A stretch of 64,000 nucleotides of DNA from Sipunculus nudus (GCA_026874595.1 CM049311.1:38086676-38150675); one strand, 5' to 3'; counted from the stretch's first letter, positions 53,101-64,000 are shown. The notes: generated from the letters alone by a model not told the origin. Made by a program: numbers and translations.

Positions 53101-56100
53101 TGTAATCGAAGTGCCACATGCGAGTCTCTGTGTATGTCAGTGTGCAAGCTAGCCGTGACAAACACGACTCAGTTAGGACCCCCTACTTAGTCATGACACA
53201 AGCCATATTTAGAACCGCCCTGCAAGTCCAGGCCACGCTTTATAACCGTCTCTTCGCATACAGTTAGCAGGCAGACCGCAGGCAGAAATCTCCCATTCAT
53301 GCAGAACAATATACAAATATATTGGGTTATAAGGGAATATTTCACACACATGGTAGGTTTCGTTGGAGCGATAAGAAACTTATTTAAAGGTCTAGTGGGT
53401 TTATTTGAAGTGACATGATACTTGTAAGCAATGAGGGTTTGCATCCTCATGGGGCCTTATAATGCAATCCTCAGAGTCAGATGTCCAGGCACTCTGGCAA
53501 GCCAGTGATCTGGCCATAATGTCAGAGGGCCGATCTGGCGCTGTGTGCAAGCCAGCTGACAGTGTCCGCATTCACTGGACTTGTGAACATTTTACGCGGG
53601 AAATACGGCACCATATGAAAAAAATCAGTGTTTTAATATGCATATTACGTGCTGGTGGATGGCATTTAGGCAAGTTCCCAGCATCCCGTGCGTGAGCGAT
53701 GTATACACACAAATAAACCCAGGGCTCTGGGAACTTGAGTACATGGGTGAGCCCAACACGCTTTTAGCGGCATTGACAGTTATATCACTGCATACATGTT
53801 TCAAGTGAAATGCGAAGATATTTTTTGGCAAAAAATACATTAGAACTTTATATATATTTTCAGGATTTGGAATTCCGTTTCAGTCTTTCGGGTCCAAGAT
53901 TCCGTCAGCGATCGTGGAAAATCACTGGCTCTACTGTCAGAAGGGCTTTCATATATTGATTCAGTTAAAATCCCTGTGTCAATGCGGCAAGGGCAAACCT
54001 TTTCTTACCAATTATTTAACTAGGTGCACATGTTAATCTGATGTATAAACGATAAATTCAAATGAAAACAAAGCATTGTAATGTTCTTTATTGAGTGTAT
54101 ATTACCACCATACAGACATGATCACCAATATTCACGGCTTCCAGTTTGACCTACGTAATAATGCTGATTGCCTTAAATTATCCTTGACTGCCCTGAGGAC
54201 GCTGGAAACTTGTACTGTATAAAAGACGGCCGCCCTTCTTTGCCATATACTTTTTTTTTAGGATAAAATTTATCGTCCTGTTCACCAGCAAATACGGTAA
54301 GTACATATATTTTATTGCCTAATACATCCACATACATACCTGAATTCAGGTCCCCCGATCAACATGGCCACCTGCAGGGTAGGCCTTCACTGCCACAGTC
54401 AGTCAATGTTATCTATGACACACTTGGCCACTGATTCTGTTGTGTGTAACTAATATTATTATTTTATTAGATGATGAAGCCTGACAGAGATCGAATAAAA
54501 ACTGGTGGTAACTTTTAAGCTTGGCATTGAGAAATGAAAGCATTATGTTGCCCCATGTTATATTGGCTAGGGAGAAAAGTAAGGTTTGATGGCTCATCCC
54601 TATAGCGATCACCCTTTGTCCGTCGTCCATCCGTCTGTCTGTCTGTTCGTCTGTCCGTCTGTCCGTTAACCTGGCACAAATCGTAACTGCTGGACCTAGA
54701 AACTTGTAACTTGACATTCTGAGAGGTCCATGAAAAATCTCCTTGGAAACCAGAAATGAGGTCTCTGTTATCCATATCCTTCGAGCTATGGGGCCCCAAA
54801 GTACCCCCCAGAATAGTCAAAAATTTCATACAAAAACTTCAATATCTCGTTAACTACACCACTGATGGTCATGATTTTTGGCATACATATTGATCATGAG
54901 ATGTTCCATCAGTTCCTGCAGACTGGTGGCGCCACCTGTATTTTACGATTTTTTACGAATTTTTTTCTCTATTTTTGAGACCTTTAAAAATGTGAACATC
55001 TGTTAACAGGGCACAAATCGTAAAGACTGGACCGAGAATCTTCATTCTTGACACAGTGAGAGTCCTATGAATAGTCTCCATGGAAACCAGAAATAAGGTC
55101 TCTGTTACCCATATCCTTCAAGCTGTGGGGCTCCCAATTACCCCCCCCCCCCCCCCCAGAATAATGAAAAATTTGATACAAAAACTGCCGTATCTCGATA
55201 ACGACAACACTGATGGTCATGATTTTTGGCATACATATTGATGAAGAGGTGTTCCATCAGTTCCTGCAGACTAGTGGCGCCACCTGTTTTTTTTCAAATT
55301 TTTACGAATTTTTTTCTCTATTTTTTTAGACCTTTAAAGATGTTATCTGTCAACAGGGTACAAATCCTAACAACTGGACCTAGATTCTTCATTTTTGTAA
55401 TACAAGGAGGCCCATGAAAAGTGTCTGTGGAAACCTGATATTAGGTCTCTGTTACCTGTATCCTTCAAGCTATAGGACTCAGAAGTACCCCCCAGAATAA
55501 TGGAAAATTTGATACAAAAGCTGAAGTATCTAAACAACTAATGCAGAGATCACCATGATTCTTTGCATGGATATTTACCATGTGTTTTTATTAGTTTCTG
55601 CAGACTGGTGGAGCCACCTGTATTTTTTTTAAAGTTTACACATTTTTTCTCTATTTTTGAATTATATTACGCTCCCGAGGCAGCGGAAATCTTGCGCTTC
55701 TAAAGAAGCAAATGATTTTCACGCTGCCAGCTTTGACCGTTTATGATATATTTAGACACCAGATGGTGGTTCGTTGTCCGCTGAAATAAACGTGCGTATG
55801 ATGTGACAAGCAGCCAATCAGATGCCAATAAACAAACACTCGACAGGCATTCTGGCTCCGCCCATTGCTGTGCTTCAAGCGCCGCTTGATGAGTTTCCGG
55901 TCGAATTTAAATTGCTCCCTCTGCATTCTCGCATCATCGACCGATTCCATTTAGACATTATTACTGTGTTAGCGTAGCCATGTATCTGTTGTCTGCAGAA
56001 CTGAAACCAGCCAGTGAGGTGTGCACGCAGCCTTAGTTGTTACGTTTCGTTTGAATTACAGCTCACCGGCCGAGAATCCTATGTGCCCAAGGCCCTAAGC

Positions 56101-59100
56101 AAACGACGTCAGGGGCAATTATCTCTGAGCCTGTGGCCTGTTCAGACGGTTACAAGGGGCAATGAGCTGTCACTCTAAACGAAATGAACATGATTGGCTT
56201 TGTGTATTCCTCGCTTGGCTTTGTCTTCCAGCACAAGGTCTCATCTGATTGGACAAAAATACAGTGCTCCCCTCTGGTGTAGCAATTCAGGATACGAGGT
56301 CATAACAAACAGCACCTTACGATATAGGTAGTAGCCCTATAGGTAAAGCGCTGTGTAAAAAGTGTAGAATTATATAAATACAGACACAATCTTGGCCTGT
56401 TGGTTAATCTCTTTGATGCTTCAGTTGAATGGGTATATACTACCATTCAGATGATAAAATTTCCTTTTACGAATCTCTTCCCAGTCAGCTGAGCATCATG
56501 ACCCATGGGTCACTTGTTAAAAGTGATCTCCCAAATCAAGGGGGGGGTGCTTATTACGTTGAATACGGTATGTGTATTTGGCCCAAATATAGAATCCAGC
56601 CTACATTTCAAAGATGGGTCTAAACTGACTGAACTGTCTCATATTACTAGTAATCAACATAAGCCATGACATGCCTGATAATATGACATTGACATGCCTC
56701 ATATTTCTCCATTACAGGAATCCTTAACATTATTACATGTGTCCCTATACACCAATAACTTCGTCCATGTAGGCCGGCTTCTATACTCGCTCCTTGTATT
56801 GTATTATGTATATTTGACCTCTGAAAAACATTGCTGTTCTATTCTCAGCACTATTTTGCAGCAAGGAAGTGAAAATATGAACATAATAGTACATAGACTG
56901 TAGCATTATACAGGACTGCACTAAATGCAAGATTTCTGGGGGCTGTTAATGCTACAACTCTCTCTGGACAAATGAATCAGTTGTTGATATTACAGGTGCT
57001 TCATGCTTTCCAGAATGGTTATTTTTTATTACAGGCCTTTCAACATACATTATAATGTGAACATTGGTATGTTAAAACCAAAGGAAATATTTTTATTCAA
57101 TTTCATTTCTAAGAGTTACAGATCGTATCATGCTATAATTAACCCCCGTTAACCTTTGGTGGGCAGGCGATGCAACAAAAACCTAAAAACCTGTTGCGTT
57201 AGATCCAGTTGTGGCTCCGTAGCACACACAGACTGAGAGCCACAGGAGACAGCATGCCTTCATTATCTAGCGGACAGAGATCATACAAATTGTAGACGCT
57301 ACACTTTTTCTGAATACCTTTGACCTTGTGTGTTGGATGCCTGTCCCAGTGAGCTGGCTTGATTGTTGCAGTGAGCATTGTGCATGTTTTATCATCATTC
57401 TCTGAGTGTCCTGGTGACCTGACCACTGGTTACACTCTGGATTGTTTCTGCCTGTGAGGTGCATGTATTACATTTCAGCAGGGTGGGCCAGTAGATCAGC
57501 AGTTTCTGCTAGAAGGCAGTAGCCTGTGGCTCAGTATGTGAAATTTTTATTAGACAGATATTCTAACCTTCTTATTATGCACCTAATCTAAATGGTCCAT
57601 GATATGACCAGTGTATCAGTATTAAGAGAAAGAAAGAAAAGGTTTAGAAATAAATGATGAGCTGAACTTCCCTCCACAAGGTAATGCCATGGGAGAAGGA
57701 GTGTAGTCCATACATGGACCTTCATCTCCTGTGACATATCTCTCTTCAATGGACTAAAGATCCATAGGCGGAATGAAAATTCATTGCACAACCTATCACA
57801 TCAAATTTGTAACAATAGATCTAGGGGCCCAGCTAAAATGTCACTCATTTGACACAGATATACTTTAGAACTAACCTATCCGATGCTGGTTATCTACACA
57901 GATATACTTCAGAACTAACCTGACTGATGCTGGTTGTCTACATAGATATACTTCAGAACTAACCTGACTGATGCTGGTTATCTACACAGATATACTTTAG
58001 AACTAACCTATCCGATACTGGTTATCTACACATATATACTACAGTACTAACTTGACTGATGCTGGTTATCTACCCAGATATACTTCAGAACTAACCTGAC
58101 TGATGCTGGTTATCTACACAGATATTCTTCAGAACTAACCTGATTGATGCTGGTTATCTACCCAGATATACTTCAGAACTAACCTGACTGATGCTGGTTG
58201 TCTACATAGATATACTTCAGAACTAACCTGACTGATGCTGGTTATCTGTACAGATATACTAAAGTACTAACCTGACTGATGCTGGTTATCTATACAGATA
58301 TACTAAAGTACTAACCTGACTGATGCTGGTTATCTACATAGATATACTTCAGAACTAACCTGACTGATGCTGGTTATCTATACAGATATACTAAAGTACT
58401 AACCTGACTGATGCTAGTTATCTACACAGATATACTTAAGAACTAACCTGACAGATGCTGGTTACTACACAGATATACTAAAGTACTTACCTGACTGATG
58501 CTAGTTATCTACGCAGATATACTTCAGAACTAACCTGACTGATGCTAATTATCTACACAGATATACTTCAGTACTAACCTGACTGATGCTGGTTGTCTAC
58601 ATAGATATACTTCAGAACTAACCTGACTGATGCTGGTTATCTATACAGATATACTAAAGTACTAACCTGACTGATGCTGGTTATCTACACAGATATAATT
58701 CAGTACTAACCTGACAGATGCTGGTTATCTACACAGATATACTAAAGTACTAACCTGACTGATGCTAGTTATCTACACAGATATACTTCAGAACTAACCT
58801 GACTGATGCTAATTATCTACACAGATATACTAAAGTACCAACCTGACTGATGCTAGTTATCTACACAGATATACTTCAGAACTAACTTGACAGATGCTGG
58901 TTATCTACACTGATATACTTCAGAACTAACCAGACTGATGCTGGTTATCTATACAGATATACTTCAGTACTAACCTGACTGATGCTGGTTATCTTCCCAG
59001 ATATACTTCAGTACTAACCTGACTGATGCTTGTTATCTGCCCAGATATAATTCAGTACTAACCTGACTGGTGCTAGTTACCTACACAGATATAATTCAGT

Positions 59101-62100
59101 ACTAACCTGACTGATCAGTGATGCTGGTTATCCACACAGATTTACTTCAGATCTAACCAGAGTACACATATTTATATGAGAAATAACCAGATTTATGTTG
59201 TTTGTTAACAAACATTTACCATAGATATAACCAGGGTGACATACCACTTATGATGGTGAAGTAAGGAACCTCTTGGCTTGTAAACAGATGGTCATCTTGT
59301 GCATGTTGAAGCTAACTGAAAAGAGTGGTTTAAATTTTGTAGGTTAAACATTTGTAGGAAAAAGTAACTGAGCAATGCTCTCAGCAACAAAGGAGCTTAT
59401 AATGCACAGTTTATATTTACCCTTATAATTTTTAGGTGCTTCTTCTGGCATTGGAGCTGCCACAGCTGTTTTGTTTTCTCGTTTGGGTGCTCAGCTTGCT
59501 CTCACCGGACGTAATGAAGCAAACCTTACCAAAGTGGCAGAGCAGTGCTCACAACAGCATGGGGCTCATAAAGTAAGAAAACCTTAGCAAAGTGGCAGAG
59601 CAGTGTTCATAGCAAAAAGTGGCTCATAAAATAAGCAAACCTTAACAAAGTGGCAGAGCAGTGCTTTAATCAGACTGGGGCTTATAAAGCAAGTTTGACT
59701 TCTATCAACTTTGAATGCAAAACAAAATGTTAGAGTCAATGTTTCTGTGATATATATATATATATATTTTATATATATTATATTATTTTATTTATTTTTA
59801 ATTCAAAATTTGTATTTATTTTATCTTCTTTGCAGCCATTCACTGTAATAGGGGACTTAACCAAGGAAGATGACACCAAAAATGTCATGGAGAGTACCAT
59901 CAAGCATTATGGGAAGCTTAATATTCTGGTGAGTACCACTCCCTCACATGTCTAGTGCCTACAGCTCTCTTTGGTTTAATAATGTTGAATATTACCCAAA
60001 AAAATGTTTATGTGGCTAAGAAGTAGAGCACAGGACTCAAAAGCCGGGAGATCTTGAGTTTGAATCTCAGCCGAGGTGGTGAGACTTTAATGGTCAGCCC
60101 CCACCCAGGTTGAGAGCTCTGCAGGTTTTATGGGAAGGACCTGCTCAAGTGCACCTTTCAGGGGTTCCTCGATGGTATGACCCAGCAATACTGATTATTG
60201 CACTCCCATGGCCTGCAGAATAAGTAGTCATGGGCTACTTTAAAAGATGTAAGATCTTCTGAATTATCTATAAAGAATGAAAAATAATTTCACTCGTTTG
60301 ATATTCCCATGGGTCCCTGTCAATAGTAAAGAATTTTTGCACATAGTATTCAATTTATTTAATTCAAAAAATAATGAATTCACTGTAGATTTAAGGTAAA
60401 CCATCTCAAATAAAAAGTCAACAACAGTAGTTAGTTAGTTATAAAGCATGATATTTCTGGTGTAATACATAGAACGATTTGTACTATTGTAGGTAAACAA
60501 CGCTGGTGTGATAGAGCTTGGGAGTATTGAGAACACATCCCTGGATCAGTTTGATCGTATGATGAACATTAATACAAGGCAAGTGTTAAAACTGCTCAAC
60601 TGTTGGCTTAATGTAACATTGTACCAATTATGGTTTGCAGTTATTTCTGTTGGCCACCTACATTTCAATTGACTTTATTAGTTTTTTGTACATTTTCTGT
60701 ATTCAGTAGTTGTAAATGTGTTTTCATCCCAGATCAGACTGTTTGTCATGCTCACTAACGAGACTGTGATTATGCTGAGTTATTATTTAAACTGAATGCT
60801 TATTCCTAGTGATTGGCTAGTGATTTATTTTATTTGATGATTGGTCAGGTTGATGCAAATGATCCGATGATAGATCTTGCAGTGCTGTCATAATTGATTA
60901 CAAATTTTTGCAAGTAACCTAGGTTTTGTGATTAGGAAATGTGTGCTTTTATATGCATTATACAATCAATCTAGAGAAAAGACTGCGTTTACCAAAAAAA
61001 CTAAATTCCTAAGTTACTATACAGACATGTAGACTATGGAGTTATGACATTATTAGCCTGCATGTTGATATTAGTTGATGTGATGTACTGGTCCATACTG
61101 GTTCTAAACAACCGATTATTCCCAATTATCAGTCAGGAGTGGTAAAAAGATTTTTACGGATGATCAGTCATGAAATTACACTGATTCCCAACACTAGTGT
61201 TTCCACTATTGTCATATAGGTGAAACTTGCACACCTATCTTTTGGGTACTGGAGGACCTTGTTACACAAGGGTTATTTACAGACTGACAAATGGCAGTCA
61301 TACTACAATTTTAGTACTGCAGTGATGTATTTTACAAGGGATCATTAAACTGTAGTTGTGCCAGTCAGTCAGGCATATACATGTGCTGCAGAACTTGAGG
61401 GGCAAGGGAGGTGCTGTTTTTTTATGCCCCTGCCACAAAGTGGCCGGGGCATATAGTGTTACCCATGTCCGTCATTCCACAGTTGTACGGACTTTTTTTC
61501 GCAATGCCTGCAGATATTGGCCTGATTTTTGGTGTGTGGGCAGATAATGACCAGTTACAGATCGAGTTCGCGTTTTGTCCCGGTTGACCTACTTTTGACC
61601 ATTTTATGGCTCCTAAACTTAGAAAATTTCATGAAAAAATAGAAATTTTCATGACAAATACACATGTTTGGACTTTTTTTCGCAATGCCTGCAGATATTG
61701 GCCTGATTTTTGGTGTGTGGGCAGATAAGGACCAATTACAGATCAAGTTCCCGTTTGTCCCAGTTGACCTACTTTTGACCGTTTTACTGCTCCTTAACTT
61801 AGAAAATTTCATGAAAAATATAAATTTTCATGACTAATACACATGTACAGACTTTTTTTCACAATGCCTGCAGATATTGCCCTGATTTTTGGTGTGTGGG
61901 CAGATAATGACCAGTTACAGATCGAGTTTGCGTTTTGTTCCAGTTGACTTACTTTTGACTGTTTTACGGCTCCTGAACTTAGAAAATTTCATGAGAATAT
62001 AAATTTTCATGGCAAATACACACGTACTGACTTTTTTTTGCAATGCCTGCAGATATTGGCCTGATTTTTGGTGTGTAGGCAGATAATGACCAGTTACAGA

Positions 62101-63815
62101 TCGAGTTCGTGTTTCATTCCAGTTTACCTACTTTTGACGGTTTGACGGCTCCTTAACTTAGAAAATTTCATGAAAAATATAAATTTTCATGACAAATACA
62201 CATGTACGGACTTTTTTTTGTAATGCCTGCAGATATTGGCCTGATTTTCGGTGTGTGGGCAGATAATGACCAGTTACAGATGGAATTTGCGTTTTGTCCA
62301 AGTTGACCTACTTTTGACTGTTTTACGGCTCCTGAACATAGAAAATTTCATGAAAATATAAATTTTCATGACAAATACACATGTACTGACTTTTTTTTTG
62401 CAATACCTGCAGATATTGGCCTGATTTTTGGTGTGTGGGCAGATAATGACCAGTTACAGATTGAGTTCATGTTTTGTCCCAGTTGACCTACTTTTGACCG
62501 TTTCATGGTGGTCTAACATAGAAAATTTCATAAAAAAGTGCACATGTACGGACTTTTTTTCGCAATGCCTGCAGATACGGGCTTGATTTTTGGTGTGTAG
62601 GCAGATAATGACCAGTTACAGATCAAGTTCTTTTTTTGTCTCAGTTGACCTACTTTTGACCATTTGACTGCTCCTGAACATAGAAAGTTTCATGAAAAAT
62701 AAAAATTTTCATAACAGATGCATATGTACCAACTTTTTTTCCTCAATGCCTGCAGATACCACCCTGATTTTTTATGTGTGAGCAGATAATGACAGTTGCA
62801 GATCGAGTTTGCGTTTCATCCCGGTTGACCTACTTTTCATTGTCTTACGGCTCCTAAACATAGAAAATTTCATGAAAGACAGAAATTTTTATGGAAAATG
62901 CACATGTATGGACTTTTTTTCACAGTGCCTGCAGATACTGGCCTGAATTTTGGGGTGTTGCTTGATAATGACCCGTAACAGATCAAGTTTGCATTTTGCC
63001 CTTGTTGACCTACTTTTGACCATATGACACCTCCTGAACTTTTTTCAAAATTTAACAAATGTTTCTAATTTGCCCCAGGCGGGGGCATTCGTGTCATTCT
63101 GACACATCTAGTTTTCATTATTATTATATTTTAAAAATCTTTACACATTGTGAACTGTGGAGACGTCATACTAATGGTAGGATTGGTTGAAAAATCATGT
63201 TCTATGATTTAAAGATGCAAAAGAACCAATTTATTAATAAACTATTTTATGTACAGTCTATATGACCATGAAATATGCTGTATAGAATTACCTGAAATAT
63301 TAAGTATATTTAGTATAAGTTGTACATCACACTGAAAGGTCAAGGTAATTGCCAGTTTTCTTACACATATTCATTGCACATGAGTAAGTGTTAAAGCTGT
63401 TTTGTGCCCCATCTTTCTTATATCTCTGATAGAATAAGAATAAGAATATTCTATCTGGATAATAAGATTTCTTTGCAGTGATTATGCAAGAATACAGATG
63501 ATTAAATCAATTTGAAAAAAAAATGACCAATCATTGATATGAAGATTACTTGACACACCACTTCTAGTTGTCATATATTTAGTATAAAGTATACGTACAT
63601 TTTCTGTGCGCATATAAATCTATTAACCAATGTAGCTACCAAAACAGTCTTAGCTAACCAAGGAATTGCCTACATTTTGGTCATACAGCTGATTGATATA
63701 ACATTATTATTTACTCCATAGGTCAGTCTATCACCTGACGATGTTGGCAGTGCCCCATCTGGTGGAGGTTCAAGGAAACATTGTGAATGTTTCTAGCGTG
63801 AATGGTCTCAGAGCG
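50070..63815 (+). CDS. SDR-family oxidoreductase, N-terminal 158 residues in five exons
   Basis: A short-chain dehydrogenase/reductase: an NAD(P)(H)-dependent oxidoreductase with a Rossmann fold. The substrate cannot be told. Exons 50070-50133, 59436-59572, 59836-59928, 60493-60578 and 63722-63815 join into one frame. The motifs run in order: GKVALITGASSGIG (cofactor-binding TGxxxGxG, residues about 15-28), an ALTGRN turn after the second strand, GDLT after the third, VNNAG (fourth strand), and IVNVSSVNGL, whose Ser is the likely catalytic one. The downstream YxxxK and C-terminal half lie beyond the right edge. Residue order resembles FabG-like classical SDRs of about 250 residues. The start is METSNMAAP; a second in-frame Met at codon 6 is also possible. 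Intron 4 has a GC donor. Confidence 0.93.
50327..52977 (-). mobile_element. HLE-A, full-length, inverted
   Basis: The reverse complement matches 5925-8540 along its whole length: the 3' hairpin end at 50330 (TTTTAGCTCAGCTGAC), the CCGTCCGTCC tract at 50382-50425, two internal CCATGG modules, and the 5' palindrome end GACCCATGGGTCCCTTGT at 52960-52977. Confidence 0.85.
54545..56518 (-). mobile_element. HLE-A2, inverted, interrupted
   Basis: The reverse complement matches the second core and 5' end of 40421-43028: CCGTCTGTCC tract at about 54617-54665, units with GGTGGCGCCACC (54925) and AGTGGCGCCACC (55273), and 5' end TGACCCATGGGTCACTTGTT (56500-56518). It lacks the first core and is split by an insertion at 55668-56366. 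Confidence 0.8.
55668..56366. mobile_element. 699-bp insertion with 9-bp target duplication
   Basis: GAATTATAT occurs at 55659-55667 and 56367-56375. The uninterrupted HLE-A2 at about 40560-40570 has a single GATATATA-like site, so the insert and one copy of the 9-mer were added. The ends are TACGCTCC and, read inverted, TACACTTT, a weak inverted repeat. A 69-residue minus-strand frame (55741-55950) has no known domain. Duplication length suggests hAT or Mutator type. Confidence 0.65.
57202..57545 (+). mobile_element. TIR element (left end present)
   Basis: Begins GATCCAGTTGTGGCTC (57202-57217), which can also pair with a nearby GAGAGCCACAGG. The body matches 36960-37200. The right TIR is truncated (ends near GTGGCTCAGTATGTG). 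Confidence 0.7.
57848..59150. repeat. 44-bp minisatellite, about 29 copies
   Basis: Unit with AACCTGACTGATGCTGGTTA and CAGATATACTTCAG. The main variants differ at TTCAGAAC versus TAAAGTAC and alternate irregularly. It lies within SDR intron 1, ending about 285 bp before exon 2. Confidence 0.97.
59436..59572 (+). CDS. SDR exon 2
   Basis: Completes the Gly codon of the TGASSGIG loop and encodes helices A-B. The donor is CATAAA-GTAAGA. The 3' part of the exon plus the donor is repeated twice in the following intron. Confidence 0.95.
59519..59691 (+). repeat. about 58-bp tandem repeat of the SDR exon 2 end and donor, three copies
   Basis: AACCTTACCAAAGTGGCAGA at 59522 recurs at about 59580 and 59638. 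The donor reads AAAGTAAG in copy 1, AAAATAAG in copy 2 and AAAGCAAG in copy 3. Confidence 0.93.
59836..59928 (+). CDS. SDR exon 3
   Basis: 31 codons, phase 0 at both ends, with VIGDLTKEDD and YGKLNIL. The acceptor is TTTGCAG and the donor CTG-GTGAGT. Confidence 0.95.
60000..60260 (+). mobile_element. tRNA-derived SINE
   Basis: The head resembles a tRNA gene with an A box (TGGCTAAGAAGTAGAGC, from about 60014) and a B box (GAGTTTGAATCTC, about 60055), followed by a non-tRNA body. The A-B spacing is near 35 bases. An RNA polymerase III promoter is likely. The tail and target duplication are not clear. Confidence 0.6.
60493..60578 (+). CDS. SDR exon 4, GC donor
   Basis: Starts with VNNAG and ends ACAAG before GCAAGT, a non-canonical GC donor with otherwise perfect consensus. 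The split Arg codon is completed in exon 5, giving MMNINTRSVYHLT, a typical SDR helix. Confidence 0.92.
60579..63721. other. SDR intron 4 (GC-AG)
   Basis: 3.1 kb, GC donor and AG acceptor, half filled by HLE-C copy 2. The rest shows nothing recognisable. Confidence 0.85.
61418..63113 (-). mobile_element. HLE-C copy 2, inverted
   Basis: 3' end first: ATGCCCC with GCCACAAAGTGGC hairpin at about 61422-61450, then CCATGTCCGTCATTCC. About nine tandem units of 180 bp follow (TGCCTGCAGATA marker at about 61506, 61686, 61866, 62046, 62226, 62406, 62571, 62750, 62930). The 5' end is GGGGGCATTCGTGTCATTCTGACAC and ATCTAG at 63113. Copy 1 has only four units. Confidence 0.88.
63722..63815 (+). CDS. SDR exon 5
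   Basis: Encodes HLTMLAVPHL and the VSSVNGLRA catalytic-Ser segment. The acceptor is CTCCATAG and the donor GCG-GTAAGA. Confidence 0.92.
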
Positions 63816-63879
63816 GTAAGACTCTTTCTGCAGGACATGACTTGGTAAATCTAGTTATTATTGAACACAGCTGGATAAA

Positions 63880-64000
63880 AAATACAGTAAAACCTGAGAG
63901 TTAAGACCACCTGATGTGCCACACGAAAAGCGGTCTTAAGTCACAGGTGGTCTTAAGTCTCAGGTGGTCTCTAGTGAAAGGCGAACAAAAGAAAACAAGG
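63880..64000 (+). repeat. possible left end of a TA-type transposon
   Basis: ACAGTAAAACCTGAGAGTTA after a T, followed by several GGTCTTAAGT repeats, resembles the ends of pogo/mariner elements. The other end would lie outside the window. Confidence 0.3.

Larger units (their letters stand above)
50134..59435. other. SDR intron 1
   Basis: 9.3 kb, holding inverted HLE-A and HLE-A2 copies, a 699-bp insertion, a TIR element and a 44-bp minisatellite. 52978-54544 and 56519-57201 show nothing I can name. Confidence 0.75.

Noticed and set aside
60000-60075. A functional tRNA gene
   Set aside because: A and B boxes are present, but a proper acceptor stem and anticodon arm cannot be formed; a tRNA-derived SINE explains it better.

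Overview
The window looks like nuclear DNA of a bivalve mollusc: AT-rich, with short exons in long repeat-filled introns and many mobile elements whose layout (subterminal inverted repeats, tandem cores, ACGG-type microsatellite) matches the 'pearl'/Helentron-derived elements known from bivalves. The species call is inference. No bacterial genes, CRISPR arrays or rRNA genes were seen.

Genes. (1) On the minus strand, ten exons between 37897 and 4860 encode the first 1090 residues of MAP3K4 (MEKK4/MTK1), the stress-activated MAP3K upstream of p38/JNK. Exons, phases and splice sites join without a break. The rest of the protein, including the kinase domain, lies past the left edge. (2) On the plus strand, five exons between 50070 and 63815 encode the first 158 residues of a classical short-chain dehydrogenase/reductase (SDR), with cofactor and NNAG motifs. 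The YxxxK motif lies past the right edge. (3) Two weak candidates, a minus-strand first exon at 47581-47745 and a 99-residue ORF at 48209-48508, lie between them.

Mobile DNA fills the introns. I name four Helentron-like non-autonomous families here: HLE-A (5' ACAAGG + GACCCATGGGTC palindrome, 3' CAGCTGAGCTAAAAA), HLE-B (5' ACAAGGCCTACAGGCCT, 3' CACAGGTTCGCTAAAAA), HLE-C (5' CTAGATGTGTC, 3' GGGGGCATTAAAA) and HLE-D (5' CTAGATATTTCTAG, 3' CTGGCGATAC). MAP3K4 intron 3 (14409-30421) holds a nested stack: an HLE-A fragment contains HLE-B, which contains a 1394-bp TA-flanked TIR transposon and an HLE-D copy, which contains a degraded Ty3/gypsy-type LTR retrotransposon (19644-25364). A degraded DIRS-like tyrosine-recombinase retrotransposon lies at about 1469-4263. 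HLE-A, HLE-C, a TIR element and a 44-bp minisatellite occupy the SDR introns and the intergenic space.

The oddest pattern is that at least four splice junctions in the two genes (MAP3K4 exon 5 donor, exon 6 acceptor, exon 9 donor, SDR exon 2 donor) have been tandemly copied into the adjacent intron, leaving rows of decoy splice sites.
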